Positions 53,751 to 61,555 of a DNA stretch of 64,000 bases are shown piece after piece. The stretch is from the NCBI RefSeq assembly GCF_001439635.1, contig NZ_LMBZ01000001.1, positions 1 to 64,000 on the forward strand. Reading direction: 5' to 3'. This DNA comes from Solibacillus cecembensis. Its GTDB lineage: Bacteria > Bacillota > Bacilli > Bacillales_A > Planococcaceae. Position 1 is the stretch's first letter, and each line of letters starts with the position of its first letter. The notes under the pieces are model-generated. The model had not been told where the DNA came from. It did no database searches and saw only the letters and a program-made list of their open reading frames with translations. The translations under genes were made by a program, and so were the position numbers.

Positions 53751-54638
53751 ATGGGATGGTTACTCCTGCTTGTTGTTTTTATTTGGTTAATTTTATTTAT
53801 ACGTAAAAAACGGTCATTTAAATTTAGCTTATCTCCAACAGTACTGGATATAAAGTCAATTAAAGGATTAAAAAAGCTAAGTGACAACTTGGAGCAATCC
53901 CTTAGTAAAGGTTATATGGAAAATGTAGCAGATAGGGTAAGTAGACAAAATAAGTTAAAGGAAAATGAGTATGGGTGGCGTCTTCTGGATTTAAAACGTT
54001 ATTTTATTTTGACCTCTCTATTAAAAGAATCGCCAATGTTTAGCGAAAAAGTCGATGAATTGTGGCATGAGATGCTCATGTTTACCCGTGAGTATGAGGA
54101 CTTTTCGAAGAAGTATTTAGGGGCAACACTTCATCATAATCCAAATGTAAATGTAGAGCCGGATCCTGATTTGCGTGGATTTTTTGATTGGCTATATGCA
54201 GAGCTTTTTTTCATAAGAAAGGAAAACGTCCATCTTTATAAAGGGTTTTTCAGATTCCCTGTACATCCAAATATTATTGATGAATTTAAAAATTTCCCGG
54301 AAAATGAACTAATCGATAAATATTTTAAGAGCGATGCCAAGTCTATGCCAGTTGTCCTCTCACTTATATCTTCCATGAAAAAAACAGCAAATAGAGTAAA
54401 AGACTATGATAAAAATGACATCCATGTAATGATGAAAAAAGGAAAAAGTCAGCAAAATTATAATGCAATGCTCGTTCCTTTCTTATCGGTTTCCTATTTT
54501 CATTATGATGAATTTTTTAGTTATATGAAAGAAAGCAGCAACAGTTCAGCTAGTTGTACGAGGTGCGGGTCGGGAAGCTCCGAAAGTAGTTGCTCGTCTG
54601 GTAGTTCTTGCTCAAGCTGCGGTGGGGGCGGAGATTAA
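53751..54638 (+). CDS. Membrane-anchored GRPL-like protein with Cys/Ser/Gly tail
   Basis: A 295-residue protein. One N-terminal membrane helix (WLLLLVVFIWLILFIRKKR, 3-21) is followed by a helical domain with DLKRYFILTSLLKE and VDELWHEMLMFTREYEDFSK near 105-135, then LGATLHHNP. This resembles glycine-rich-protein-like (GRPL) domains, which keep a D..WH..(L/I)..T..Y motif. The C-terminal ~30 residues are almost only Ser, Cys and Gly with six or more cysteines (SCSSGSSCSSCGGGGD). Such tails are seen on bacterial membrane proteins of unknown role. It stands alone in the genome context. The start ATG has AATGGGGGA upstream. Confidence 0.68.
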   Translation: MGWLLLLVVFIWLILFIRKKRSFKFSLSPTVLDIKSIKGLKKLSDNLEQSLSKGYMENVADRVSRQNKLKENEYGWRLLDLKRYFILTSLLKESPMFSEKVDELWHEMLMFTREYEDFSKKYLGATLHHNPNVNVEPDPDLRGFFDWLYAELFFIRKENVHLYKGFFRFPVHPNIIDEFKNFPENELIDKYFKSDAKSMPVVLSLISSMKKTANRVKDYDKNDIHVMMKKGKSQQNYNAMLVPFLSVSYFHYDEFFSYMKESSNSSASCTRCGSGSSESSCSSGSSCSSCGGGGD

Positions 54639-54814
54639 TAAAAGATACTTTTAGTCTTCCAGTTCAACGCTAATCAACATGAGAAGACTCTATTTTATTG
54701 GTTTTTTACACAAAAGTTGGTAAATCAACAGACGTGTTTAAATATTATTATTACTAAAAATCCATTTGCATGTGAACTTTCGTATGGTACAGTATGTTTA
54801 TAAATTTAATAAGT

Positions 54815-54985
54815 TTGCAGGAAAAAGTGCTATAAGCATAAATTGGGAATTCGGTGTGAATCCGAAGCTATATCCGTAACTGTGAGCGCTGATGAACATG
54901 GATGAAAACAGACTGCTAAAAAGCGGGAATATTTTCACGTGTATGATAAGCGCAAAGCCAAGACACCAAGCTTTTTCTGATCGTA
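54815..54985 (+). ncRNA. Cobalamin riboswitch 3, upstream of salvage genes
   Basis: Plus-strand aptamer: closing stem CAGGAAAAAG/CTTTTTCTG, then TTGGGAATTCGGTGTGAATC, CCGTAACTGTGAGCG, GATGAACATGGATGAAAACA, AAGCGGGAA and box AGCCAAGACACC. The wording differs from the two riboswitches at 43 kb (an additional P2/P4 style with CGGTGTGAATCCG), so it is a different variant of the class. It is followed by a terminator and the adenosyltransferase-like gene. Confidence 0.9.
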
Positions 54986-55055
54986 ACAAATACTCTTCGG
55001 ATTTAAAGAGAATGTGCGGCAGGAATATTCGTAGTTTTCTATTATGATATTTATG

Positions 55056-55088
55056 ATGCCATCCATTTCCTTGGGGGGCATTTTTTTA
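55056..55088 (+). terminator. Riboswitch-linked terminator
   Basis: ATGCC (55056-55060) with GGCAT (55077-55081), extended by C/G pairs, followed by TTTTTTTATT. It lies 43 nt before the first gene of the salvage locus. Confidence 0.75.
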
Positions 55089-55130
55089 TTGCCGTTAAAA
55101 AAATTTTAGAAAGCAAATGAGGCACTTTCA

Positions 55131-55679
55131 TTGAAAAAGGATATTCGTTATTCATGCTATCCGTTTATGCGTGAGAAAATTTCTTTAGTGGATTATGAAA
55201 TCCGAACAGATTCGCTGACGACCAGGATTGGTGCTGTCTTACCGACATTAGTGGAGGATGATAAAGGCGCTATTGTTTTAGAAGACTTGCAAATTATTCA
55301 GCCACTTGCTTATCATGTAAATGGTTCTGTGCGAGGGAAACTAGCTATTACTGAAGATGATTTAAATTGGTTGAGTGGTCGCTATGATTTTTATGTCAGT
55401 CATGTTGAAGAAGTTATTCGACAATTTTTATTACCACAGGGAATAGAAAGTGCTGCAAGGCTTCATATTTGCCGAAGTGAAGCGAAAAAATCATATCGCG
55501 CTTTACATAAAGTTAGTGAAGAACGAGAGGTACCGGAAATTTTATTTGATTTCTTAGGGCTTTTAGCGAATGTATTTTTCGTCATGGCTGTTTATATGAA
55601 CAAACAGCATTCTTACAATGAAATTCCATTCATTAGTAAATCTTATCCGGTTAAAAAAAGAAAAGAGGAACAAAGATGA
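55131..55679 (+). CDS. Divergent cobalamin adenosyltransferase-like protein
   Basis: A 182-residue helical protein. The second half follows the PduO/EutT adenosyltransferase pattern: FLLPQGIESAARLHICRSEA (cf. F.LPGG...A..LH.AR...RRAER) and LFDFLGLLANVFFVMAVYMN (cf. LN.LSD.LF.LARY.N). The N-terminal ATP-binding YTKxGD motif of PduO is not recognisable, so catalysis is uncertain. It sits directly behind cobalamin riboswitch 3 and overlaps the BtuF gene by 4 nt, which supports a B12 role. The start is TTG 55131, with GAGG 9 nt upstream; a short-range alternative is not apparent. Confidence 0.6.
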   Translation: MKKDIRYSCYPFMREKISLVDYEIRTDSLTTRIGAVLPTLVEDDKGAIVLEDLQIIQPLAYHVNGSVRGKLAITEDDLNWLSGRYDFYVSHVEEVIRQFLLPQGIESAARLHICRSEAKKSYRALHKVSEEREVPEILFDFLGLLANVFFVMAVYMNKQHSYNEIPFISKSYPVKKRKEEQR

Positions 55680-56632
55680 AAATTACAATGAAATGGGTTG
55701 CACCATTCGCAGCCGCACTTTTATTAACAGCATGCTCAACGAATGAAAAAATAGCTAGTCAGCCAAAAGACGAAGCGAATCAAGAACAGCAGGGTTCTAA
55801 CACGAATGAACCATATAAAGTTGTTGATGATCGAGGTGTAGAAGTAACATTTGATACTGTACCTAATACAATTGTTTCACTACAACCAAGCAATACGGAG
55901 ATTTTATTTGAATTAGGTGTTGGAGATAAAATTGTTGGTGCAACCGATTTTGATACGTATCCAGAAGCTGCCCAAAATATTGAGCGTGTTTCAACATCTA
56001 CAGCTATCAATGCAGAACGTATTTTAGAATTAAATCCAGACGTTGTTGTTGCTTATACAGTTGGTGATGAAGCACAAATTAGTCAGCTTGAAGATGTTGG
56101 ATTAAAAGTTTTCGTTATCAAATCTGCCGCTAATTTTGATGATGTATATTCGGATATTATCCAATTATCTGAAGTAATGGGCGTGGAGCCAACTGGGGAA
56201 AAAATCGTAAAAGATATTCAAGCACAAATTAAAGAAGTACAAGATAAAACGGCTAAACTTGAAACAAAGAAAAAAGTATTTTATGAAATTTCTCCGTCTC
56301 CAGATATTTGGACAACAGGTAGCGAAACATTCCAACAAGAAATAATGGATGCAGCTGGTATAGATAATGTTTTTGCAGATCAAAAAAGTTGGATAAGCGT
56401 GACAGAGGAAGACGTCATTATACGTAATCCGGAAGTCATTGTAACAACGAATAATTACATTGACGATCCAACAGGAGAAATTATGTCACGTGCTGGTTGG
56501 GATAAAATTAGTGCATTGACTAATAAGCAAGTATTTTTAGTAAATGGAGATATTATGTCACGTCCTGCACCACGAATTGGTCAAGCTGTTCAAATAATGG
56601 CAGAAACAGTCTATCCAGAGTTATTTAAATAG
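55676..56632 (+). CDS. Cobalamin/cobinamide-binding lipoprotein (BtuF-like)
   Basis: A 318-residue lipoprotein. The signal ends LLLTAC, with Cys20 lipidated, and a Gln/Asn/Glu linker follows. BtuF-fold segments: VVDDRGVEVTFDTVPNTIVS, LQPSNTEILFELGVGDKIVG near 63-82, INAERILELNPDVVVAY near 105, and SRPAPRIGQAVQIMAETVYP near the end. It starts at ATGA within the previous stop and ends at a terminator. No permease or ATPase gene follows; the BtuCD-like pair at 40.2-42.0 kb is the nearest partner and probably serves both binding proteins. Confidence 0.88.
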   Translation: MKITMKWVAPFAAALLLTACSTNEKIASQPKDEANQEQQGSNTNEPYKVVDDRGVEVTFDTVPNTIVSLQPSNTEILFELGVGDKIVGATDFDTYPEAAQNIERVSTSTAINAERILELNPDVVVAYTVGDEAQISQLEDVGLKVFVIKSAANFDDVYSDIIQLSEVMGVEPTGEKIVKDIQAQIKEVQDKTAKLETKKKVFYEISPSPDIWTTGSETFQQEIMDAAGIDNVFADQKSWISVTEEDVIIRNPEVIVTTNNYIDDPTGEIMSRAGWDKISALTNKQVFLVNGDIMSRPAPRIGQAVQIMAETVYPELFK

Positions 56633-56644
56633 AATTATAATAAG

Positions 56645-56676
56645 AGAACAAGCTTATACAACTGCTTGTTCTTTTA
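56645..56676 (+). terminator. Terminator after btuF-like gene
   Basis: AGAACAAGC (56645-56653) pairs with GCTTGTTCT (56664-56672), followed by TTTATTG. It separates the uptake genes from cobU. Confidence 0.83.
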
Positions 56677-56699
56677 TTGCATTAAAGGATGGGATATAG

Positions 56700-57242
56700 A
56701 TGATTTTTATAACAGGTGGCGTGAGAAGTGGGAAAAGTGCCTTTGCCGAGCGACTTGTTCAGCAATATGGACAGGATTTGCACTATCATTATATCGCTAC
56801 AGGAGTCGCATTTGACCGAGAAATGGAAGCGCGCATTACACGTCATCAGCTGGATCGTGAACAACAAGGATTGCACTGGAAAACAATTGAAATGCAAGTA
56901 GAAATACCAGATGCCATTAAGCGATTAAGTGATCAGCATGTGCTATTGTTTGAATGCGTCACAACGTGGTTGGCCAATGTGCTGTATTATACAGAAACGC
57001 TTGAAAATCGTGAACACCGGATTGCAGATTATGTAGTGGTCTTTCAAAACCAGCTTCTCGCATGGCAGCAACAAGGGGTGCGTGTCGTCATTGTATCGAA
57101 TGAAATATTGGATGAACCGAGCGCAAGTAATGATGAAGTAGAATTGTACCGAGCGCTTATCGGCAAGCTCAATCAATGGATAGTTGCACATTGTAAATCA
57201 GCGTATGAAGTACAATACCAACTTGTACAGCAATGGAAGTAA
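56700..57242 (+). CDS. cobU: Adenosylcobinamide kinase / guanylyltransferase CobU
   Basis: A 180-residue bifunctional enzyme that phosphorylates adenosylcobinamide and transfers GMP to it. GGVRSGKSAFAERL at residues 6-19 is the P-loop, RITRHQLDREQQGLHWKTIE near 42-61 the region of the guanylylated His, LFECVTTWLANVLYY near 83-97 the substrate segment and VVIVSNEI near 128 the VxNE motif. The RBS GGATGGGA is weak, and the ATG lies 24 nt after the terminator T run. It is the first gene of the overlapping cobU-cobS-cobC-cobU2-cblT-cblS run. Confidence 0.93.
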   Translation: MIFITGGVRSGKSAFAERLVQQYGQDLHYHYIATGVAFDREMEARITRHQLDREQQGLHWKTIEMQVEIPDAIKRLSDQHVLLFECVTTWLANVLYYTETLENREHRIADYVVVFQNQLLAWQQQGVRVVIVSNEILDEPSASNDEVELYRALIGKLNQWIVAHCKSAYEVQYQLVQQWK

Positions 57243-57254
57243 GGAGTGAACAAG

Positions 57255-58028
57255 TTGAAAAATAGTGCAATTGGATTTTTATTAGCGTGGCAATTTTTCT
57301 CGGCCATTCCTGTGAAAAGGTCGTTTGAGATGAACGCTAAAACCGTTACATGGATGTATGCTTTTTTACCGATTATCGGAGTAATAATGGGCGGCATATA
57401 TGCAACAACGGCTTATGGATTAATGACATATAGTGATATTTCACCGCTACTACTCACAATTGTACTCGTTGTCGGAATGATTGTTGTAACAGGTGGCTTG
57501 CATTTGGACGGTTGGATTGATATGAGTGATGCTTATTTTTCATACGGAGACAAAGAAAAGCGTTTAGCCATTTTAGATGATCCGCGAACAGGTGCATTCG
57601 GTGTCATTAGTGTGATGTGCTTGCTGTTGTTGAAAATAGGTTTTGTTTATGAAGCTATTGTGCAAGGACACGTAGCGATTATTCCATTTTTATTATGTAT
57701 TCCATTTCTTGCGCGGATCGGTGTGTTGACTGTGTTTTTAACGACCGAAACGTCAAAGCAAACAGGATTGGCAGCGTATTTTAAAGGAATCATCCTAAAA
57801 AAACAGCTTTCTATCAGTGTCGTGCTTTTATGTGTAAGCTATATCGTCATTTGTATTGCGCTCGCCAATTATAGTTTATTGTTTCTTTTGTTCGCCGTGT
57901 TTATAGGTGTTTACTTGTACCGTAAGTGGATTATAAAAAACTTCGGTGGCGTAAGTGGAGATTTACTTGGCGCGCATTGTGAAGGGATGGAGGTACTATT
58001 ATGGCTCGTGGTGTTACTGTTCATTTAA
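57255..58028 (+). CDS. cobS: Adenosylcobinamide-GDP ribazoletransferase CobS
   Basis: A 257-residue membrane enzyme with about six to seven helices that joins AdoCbi-GDP to alpha-ribazole (or its phosphate) in the last step of B12 assembly. Signature: LHLDGWIDMSDAYFSYGDK near 82-100, KRLAILDDPRTGAFGVISVM near 102-121 (Asp-rich active site), and FGGVSGDLLGAHCEGMEVLL near the end. The start is TTG 57255, 8 nt after AAGGAG; the GTG at 57246 lies inside that site. It overlaps cobC by 28 nt. Confidence 0.93.
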   Translation: MKNSAIGFLLAWQFFSAIPVKRSFEMNAKTVTWMYAFLPIIGVIMGGIYATTAYGLMTYSDISPLLLTIVLVVGMIVVTGGLHLDGWIDMSDAYFSYGDKEKRLAILDDPRTGAFGVISVMCLLLLKIGFVYEAIVQGHVAIIPFLLCIPFLARIGVLTVFLTTETSKQTGLAAYFKGIILKKQLSISVVLLCVSYIVICIALANYSLLFLLFAVFIGVYLYRKWIIKNFGGVSGDLLGAHCEGMEVLLWLVVLLFI

Positions 58029-58597
58029 TTCGGCATGAAAAAACGCAAGCTAATATTGAACGAAAATACATCGGCTGGACAGATGAACCGATTTTACAGG
58101 AAGTATCTGCGCGGTTGCCCATTGCACCAACTGTCGTTTATGGCAGTGATTTACTACGCTGTCAGCAAACCGCAGCATGCTATTTCCCTAATGTAACTTA
58201 TAATGGGATACAGCAGTTACGTGAAAGTAATTTTGGTGATTTTGAAATGCGTACATATGAACAATTAAAAAATAAACCGATGTATCGCGCTTGGATTGAT
58301 GATCCTTATGAAGTGACACCACCAAATGGTGAATCTTTGGGTGCATTTGAACAGCGTGTTTTGCAAGCATTTCAACAACAAATCAAGCAACAAGGTTCCT
58401 ATACGTTTGTTGTGCACGGTGGAGTCATTCGGCTATTGCTCGCGCATTATAGACAACCGCAGCAATCGTTTCAAAATATGCTTGCTAAGCATCGTGTCCT
58501 GTATACATTACACTGGGAACAACTAGAACAATTTTTAGGAGGGGCAGCATGTACGTCATTCTCGGAGGCGCCTATAATGGTAAACGAAACTATGTAG
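58001..58597 (+). CDS. cobC: Histidine phosphatase, alpha-ribazole phosphatase type (CobC)
   Basis: A 198-residue phosphoglycerate-mutase-like phosphatase. LIRHEKTQANIERKYIGWTD near 9-28 carries the phospho-accepting His (RHE in place of the usual RHG), ESNFGDFEMRTYEQL near 75 the second acid, and VVHGGVIRLLL near 134 the second His. In this operon the expected job is removing phosphate from alpha-ribazole-P or adenosylcobalamin-P. ATG 58001 has GGAGG 7 nt upstream, inside cobS. It overlaps the next gene by 49 nt, an unusually long overlap. Confidence 0.88.
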   Translation: MARGVTVHLIRHEKTQANIERKYIGWTDEPILQEVSARLPIAPTVVYGSDLLRCQQTAACYFPNVTYNGIQQLRESNFGDFEMRTYEQLKNKPMYRAWIDDPYEVTPPNGESLGAFEQRVLQAFQQQIKQQGSYTFVVHGGVIRLLLAHYRQPQQSFQNMLAKHRVLYTLHWEQLEQFLGGAACTSFSEAPIMVNETM

Positions 58598-58974
58598 AAA
58601 TAATGTTACAAAAACGAGGAAACGTTGCTGTGCATGATATTGCAGGTGAAATACCAGACATCACAGCTATTTCAGAAAAAGATGTTGTCGTTATTAGTGA
58701 ATTTGAAACAATTGTTCAAGCGATGTTAGCACAACCAGAAGAGACAGTCGCGATGGAAATTGTAGAGCAACTATGTGAACTCAATAAGCATGCGCAAGTG
58801 ATTTGTATTTGTACAGATATGAGTCGCGGGGTCGTTCCACTTGAAAAAGAAGTACGGCAAATGCGCGACACATGTGGCAGAATATATCAAAAGCTGTGTA
58901 AAGAGGCTGATACGGTTATCCGTGTTTGGTACGGGCTACCACAAATTTTAAAAGGAGAGATCAATCATGGATAA
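58549..58974 (+). CDS. Short CobU paralogue with altered P-loop
   Basis: A 141-residue protein related to CobU/CobP. The N-terminus VILGGAYNGKRNYVEIML corresponds to the P-loop, but the Ser/Thr after Lys is Arg (GKR). The end VICICTDMSRGVVPLEKEVR, then RMRD-like QMRDTCGRIYQKLCKEADTV and VWYGLPQIL match the last third of CobU (VSNEVG.GIVP....R.FRD..G..NQ.....D.V.....GLP). The central segment with the active-site His is shortened. ATG 58549 follows TAGGAGGGG. With cobU already present this may be a partner, a specialised kinase or a degenerate copy. Confidence 0.75.
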   Translation: MYVILGGAYNGKRNYVEIMLQKRGNVAVHDIAGEIPDITAISEKDVVVISEFETIVQAMLAQPEETVAMEIVEQLCELNKHAQVICICTDMSRGVVPLEKEVRQMRDTCGRIYQKLCKEADTVIRVWYGLPQILKGEINHG

Positions 58975-59458
58975 AAATAAATTACGTTTAATGGTGTTAA
59001 CCGCTCTTATTGCGGCAATTTGTGTCATTGGAAGTTTTATAAAAGTACCTGGGCCTATTACAACGGCTGCACTTGATTCCGCACCGGCATTCATCAGTGC
59101 TGTGTTTTTACCACCTCTTTTTGCAGGAGTTGCAGGAGCGCTTGGACATATTGCCACAGGTTTGACTTCGGGGATGCCGCTTGGTATTTTCCATGTTCTT
59201 ATCGCGGTTGAAATGTTCTTTATCATTTATATTTTTACTGTACTACACCGAAATGGTTTTCATATGTCGAAATGGATTTTTGCCATTATTGCCAATGGAG
59301 TTATTGCACCATTGCCGTTTTATTTTTTAATTTCAGCTGAATTTTATATGGCTTCAATTGTTACATTGTCTATTGCAACGGTCATTAATGTTATTGTCGC
59401 AATGCTTGTTATGCCTGTATTGAAAGTGGTTGTTCAACGACAAGGTACGCAAATATGA
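58967..59458 (+). CDS. cblT: ECF transporter S component, CblT-like (alpha-ribazole uptake)
   Basis: A 163-residue membrane protein with about five helices: VLTALIAAICVIGSFIKVPG at the start, AFISAVFLPPLFAGVAGALG near 42-61, LTSGMPLGIFHVLIAVEMFF near 66-85, and a last helix TVINVIVAMLVMPVLKVV. Size and topology fit an ECF S component. It lies between a CobU paralogue (8-nt overlap) and a CblS-like kinase (4-nt overlap). CblT-CblS is the alpha-ribazole salvage pair described in Listeria and Geobacillus, which supports the assignment. The energising EcfAAT module must lie elsewhere. Confidence 0.82.
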   Translation: MDKNKLRLMVLTALIAAICVIGSFIKVPGPITTAALDSAPAFISAVFLPPLFAGVAGALGHIATGLTSGMPLGIFHVLIAVEMFFIIYIFTVLHRNGFHMSKWIFAIIANGVIAPLPFYFLISAEFYMASIVTLSIATVINVIVAMLVMPVLKVVVQRQGTQI

Positions 59459-60123
59459 GAAATGCAATCCAAGTAGGTACGCTCATTGTTACGATTGATA
59501 ATTCAGGCTGTATTGGCGAAAAATCGCACGATGAAGTACAAGTACCGCATCAGATGACGGGCTACTTTACGGCAAGAACAGCGATTTTAGAACAATGGTG
59601 TGCGGGGGCAATGCCGATACAATTAGTAGTCGCAAACTTTTCAGGTGATGATGCTTGGCAGCCGTACATAAATGGATTCCAACAAGTTTTTAGTGAAATA
59701 AATGAGCCTATGCCACCAATTACCGGCTCAAGTGAAACGAACTTCCAAGCACTTCAATCCGCTGTTTCATTGACGATGCTTGGAGAAAAAGCATTTGTTA
59801 GTAACGCCACTAATTGCCGTTATTTTGTTGTGGGCGAGCCGTTAGTAGGAGAAGAAGTGGTTAATAATCCGAAAAAAATTGCTGCGTTAGGCGAACTTTA
59901 TACCGGATTAAAAGAAGGCATTATTCAAGCACTTTGGCCAACTGGATCAAAAGGCATTGGCATAGAAATCGAACGTTTTACGGGCAGTGATACGTATGAA
60001 ATTAACCTACCATTACAAAAATCAGCAGGTCCATCTTGCGCGGTGTTAGCTGCCGTGAATGAACAAAATATCCCACGCTTTTTTGAAATAATGACCGCAC
60101 CAATAACTGAAATTAAAAGGTAG
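59455..60123 (+). CDS. cblS: Alpha-ribazole kinase CblS (AIR-synthase-like)
   Basis: A 222-residue protein of the PurM/AIR-synthase-related fold. VTIDNSGCIGEKSHDEVQVP near 13-32, FTARTAILEQWCAGAMPIQL near 37-56, and TGSSETNFQALQSAVSLTML near 90-110 correspond to the ATP-binding segments of that fold. CblS phosphorylates alpha-ribazole so that CobS can use it. ATGA overlap with cblT argues for coupled synthesis of importer and kinase. It is the last gene of the salvage operon; no strong terminator is evident directly after it. Confidence 0.85.
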   Translation: MRNAIQVGTLIVTIDNSGCIGEKSHDEVQVPHQMTGYFTARTAILEQWCAGAMPIQLVVANFSGDDAWQPYINGFQQVFSEINEPMPPITGSSETNFQALQSAVSLTMLGEKAFVSNATNCRYFVVGEPLVGEEVVNNPKKIAALGELYTGLKEGIIQALWPTGSKGIGIEIERFTGSDTYEINLPLQKSAGPSCAVLAAVNEQNIPRFFEIMTAPITEIKR

Positions 60124-60327
60124 GAATCGCACGTACTGTAAAGTGTTTTTTCAGAGACTAGGAAATGGAATCGAGCAAATTATTTCCTAGGCAATAATTG
60201 CATTTCTATTTGTAAATTGTAGCGACTACCTCGTCAGTTTACAAAAAAACATATGTATTAGAAAGCTTAATAAAAGTCCGGTTGTGCTAATTTGATAAAA
60301 AAATTGAATAAATAATGAAAAATTATA

Positions 60328-60342
60328 AATTTTCTAAAAATA
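60328..60342 (+). promoter_or_regulatory. CodY box overlapping ilvE promoter
   Basis: AATTTTCTAAAAATA matches the CodY consensus AATTTTCWGAAAATT at 13 of 15 positions. A -10 hexamer TATGAT follows at 60349-60354, so CodY bound here would block the promoter. It fits CodY control of branched-chain amino acid genes. Confidence 0.75.
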
Positions 60343-60395
60343 AAGTGGTATGATAGATTGTAAATATTTTAATTTTTAATTAAGGAGCAATAGAC

Positions 60396-61466
60396 ATGAC
60401 AACATACCAAATTACAACAGAGCTAGCAGCAAATAGAAAGGATAAAATAGAAGCTGATCAGCTCGGCTTCGGGCAAGTGTTTACAGATCATATGTTTGTA
60501 ATGGATTATGAAGAAGGTAAGGGCTGGCACAATGCGAAAATTACAGCATATCAGCCACTAGAGCTAAGCCCAGCTGCGATGGTATTCCATTATGGCCAGG
60601 CCGTATTTGAAGGGTTAAAAGCCTATGCAACAGCTTCAGGCGAGGTGAATTTATTCCGTCCAGATCGTAACTTCAAACGTTTAAATGCATCTAATGATCG
60701 CCTTTGTATTCCTAAAATTGATGAGGCGTTTGCGTTGGAGGCATTGAAGGAATTGGTTCGTGTAGATCGTGATTGGATTCCGACTGCACCAGGTACATCT
60801 TTATATATTCGTCCATTTATTATTGCGACAGAGCCATACTTAGGTGTAAATCCTTCGAAGCAATATAAATTTATGATTATTATGTCTCCGGTAGGCTCTT
60901 ATTATAAAGAGGGCATTAACCCTGTGAAAATTTTAGTGGAGCAACAATATGTACGCGCGGTTGTTGGGGGTACAGGTGAGGCAAAAACGGCTGGAAACTA
61001 TGCAAGTAGTTTAAAAGGGTCAGAGCTTGCGAGTCAACAAGGCTACTCTCAAACATTATGGTTAGATGGAAAAGAGAATAAGTATGTTGAAGAAGTGGGG
61101 AGTATGAATATCTTCTTTAAAATTGCAGGGAAGGTTGTTACACCAGCACTTAATGGTAGTATTTTATCAGGGATTACACGCGATTCGATGATTAATGTAT
61201 TAAAATCAAAAAATATTCCAATCGAAGAACGCGCAATTGAGTTTGCTGAAATTGTAGAAGCTGCGAAAAATGGGACGTTAGAAGAAGCATTCGGAACAGG
61301 TACAGCAGCAGTTATCTCGCCAGTTGGAGAATTTAAATGGCTAGAGGAAGTCCTAACAATTAATGATGGGCAAATCGGTGAAGTAACACAAATGCTTTAT
61401 GATACATTAACGAGCATCCAATATGGCACAATGGAAGATCCATTTGGTTGGACAATTAAACTATAG
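60396..61466 (+). CDS. ilvE: Branched-chain amino acid aminotransferase
   Basis: A 356-residue fold-type IV PLP enzyme (IlvE/IlvK, type II). FGQVFTDHMFVMDYEEGKGW near 27-46, VFHYGQAVFEGLKAYATASG near 68-87, LYIRPFIIATEPYLGVNPS near 133-151, TAGNYASSLKGSELASQQGY near 195-214 with the PLP-binding Lys, VEEVGSMNIFFKIAG near 225, and LSGITRDSMINVL near 260 binding phosphate. It interconverts Leu/Ile/Val and their 2-oxo acids. RBS AAGGAGCAA. A CodY-like box and -10 element lie 42-68 nt upstream. Single gene with terminator. Confidence 0.95.
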   Translation: MTTYQITTELAANRKDKIEADQLGFGQVFTDHMFVMDYEEGKGWHNAKITAYQPLELSPAAMVFHYGQAVFEGLKAYATASGEVNLFRPDRNFKRLNASNDRLCIPKIDEAFALEALKELVRVDRDWIPTAPGTSLYIRPFIIATEPYLGVNPSKQYKFMIIMSPVGSYYKEGINPVKILVEQQYVRAVVGGTGEAKTAGNYASSLKGSELASQQGYSQTLWLDGKENKYVEEVGSMNIFFKIAGKVVTPALNGSILSGITRDSMINVLKSKNIPIEERAIEFAEIVEAAKNGTLEEAFGTGTAAVISPVGEFKWLEEVLTINDGQIGEVTQMLYDTLTSIQYGTMEDPFGWTIKL

Positions 61467-61482
61467 CTTATTGTAGCGGTAT

Positions 61483-61525
61483 AAGAAGCAAGGAGGTGGC
61501 AATGACTACCTGCTTGCTTCTTTGA
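61483..61525 (+). terminator. Terminator after ilvE
   Basis: AAGAAGCAAG-AGGT on the left pairs with ACCT-CTTGCTTCTT on the right around one mismatch. The stem is long, with a short T run. Confidence 0.8.
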
Positions 61526-61555
61526 TATGTACAGACAAAAAGTTTAACCCCAACA

